From AC-37 sp034663685 (GTDB lineage: Bacteria; Actinomycetota; Thermoleophilia; Solirubrobacterales; Thermoleophilaceae), in the NCBI GenBank assembly GCA_034663685.1, contig JAXDJC010000172.1, forward strand, positions 1 through 6,178: DNA of 6,178 bases, in the 5' to 3' direction. The notes beneath the pieces are model-generated. The model was not told the DNA's origin. It worked only from the letters and a program-made list of their open reading frames with translations, and did no database searches. This document shows, piece by piece, positions 6,072 through 6,178 of the stretch (positions are counted from its first letter, which is position 1; every line of letters begins with the position of its first letter). The translations under genes and the position numbers were made by a program.

Positions 6072-6104
6072 CCGCCTCCAAGCTCTCGGAAATGAAGGAG
6101 GCGG
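6072..6104 (+). promoter_or_regulatory. Hairpin that can mask the pspA ribosome binding site
   Basis: CCGCCTCC (6072-6079), 4 bases after the ctaG stop, is exactly complementary to GGAGGCGG (6097-6104), which contains the GGAGG Shine-Dalgarno core of the next gene. The loop is 17 bases. When folded, the ribosome binding site would be closed, giving translational control or coupling. It might instead act as a weak terminator for ctaG, though no T-tract follows. Confidence 0.45.
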
Positions 6105-6105
6105 C

Positions 6106-6178
6106 ATGCCAGGCCTCGCGGGTCGCATGTCCACAGTCGTAAAGGCGAAGATTTCGAAGATGCTCGACCGGGCGGAGG
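6106..6178 (+). CDS. PspA/IM30 (phage shock protein A) family protein, 5' end only
   Basis: Only 24 codons are visible before the window ends. From ATG 6106, preceded by AAGGAGG (6095-6101) with a 4-base spacer, the protein starts with a short Gly/Ala lead and then MSTVVKAKISKMLDRAE. That matches the N-terminal amphipathic helix of PspA/IM30 proteins (a pattern like V-x-R-A-N-x-N-x-L-L-D-K-A-E), which binds stressed membranes and starts the long coiled coil. A second in-frame ATG at 6127 would give the more usual N-terminus, but it lacks a comparable ribosome binding site. The gene is 38 bases downstream of ctaG on the same strand and may be cotranscribed. The call is limited by the short fragment. 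Confidence 0.65.
   Translation, partial: MPGLAGRMSTVVKAKISKMLDRAE

Overview
The window looks like chromosomal DNA from a high-GC actinobacterium. A soil Thermoleophilia/Solirubrobacterales-type organism would fit, but that is an inference from gene style: a cell-wall-binding-repeat lipoprotein, a PknB-type kinase with a YLTDFGLTK-type activation segment, a long actinobacterial acyl-CoA dehydrogenase and a Caa3_CtaG-family protein. The lineage cannot be proven from this sequence alone. No rRNA, tRNA, CRISPR array, phage gene or transposase was found.

Layout. (1) Positions 1-944, minus strand: 3'-truncated gene for a lipoprotein with cell wall binding repeat 2 (CWB2)-like repeats. (2) 945-1082: divergent intergenic region with two inverted repeats, one of them (1010-1025) a good candidate TetR-family operator. 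(3) 1083-2381, plus: FAD-dependent acyl-CoA dehydrogenase, with its start fixed at a GTG by a strong Shine-Dalgarno sequence. (4) 2396-2421: perfect 10-bp hairpin between two convergent genes. (5) 2432-2827, minus: small NTF2/SnoaL-like protein. (6) 2839-3163: non-coding stretch with a strong 15-bp hairpin. (7) 3164-4855, minus: membrane-anchored Ser/Thr protein kinase with a complete catalytic domain, one transmembrane helix and an extracytoplasmic domain that may be NTF2-like. (8) 4856-5281: non-coding stretch with candidate leaderless promoters at both ends. (9) 5282-6067, plus: CtaG-type cytochrome c oxidase assembly membrane protein. (10) 6106-6178, plus: 5' end of a PspA/IM30-family gene whose ribosome binding site can pair with a sequence just after the ctaG stop codon.

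The genes do not form one obvious pathway. The lipoprotein, kinase, CtaG protein and PspA protein all concern the cell envelope (wall binding, signal sensing, respiratory membrane, membrane stress). The acyl-CoA dehydrogenase is a separate lipid or acyl-CoA catabolic unit, probably under its own repressor. The stretch from about 2880 to 5280 (kinase plus flanks) has visibly lower GC and more A/T-ending codons than the genes on either side, so it may have been acquired or may simply be under weaker composition bias. I saw no convincing undescribed multi-gene system. The best leads are the kinase ectodomain, the 2907-2945 hairpin, the acyl-CoA dehydrogenase operator and the hairpin that masks the pspA ribosome binding site.
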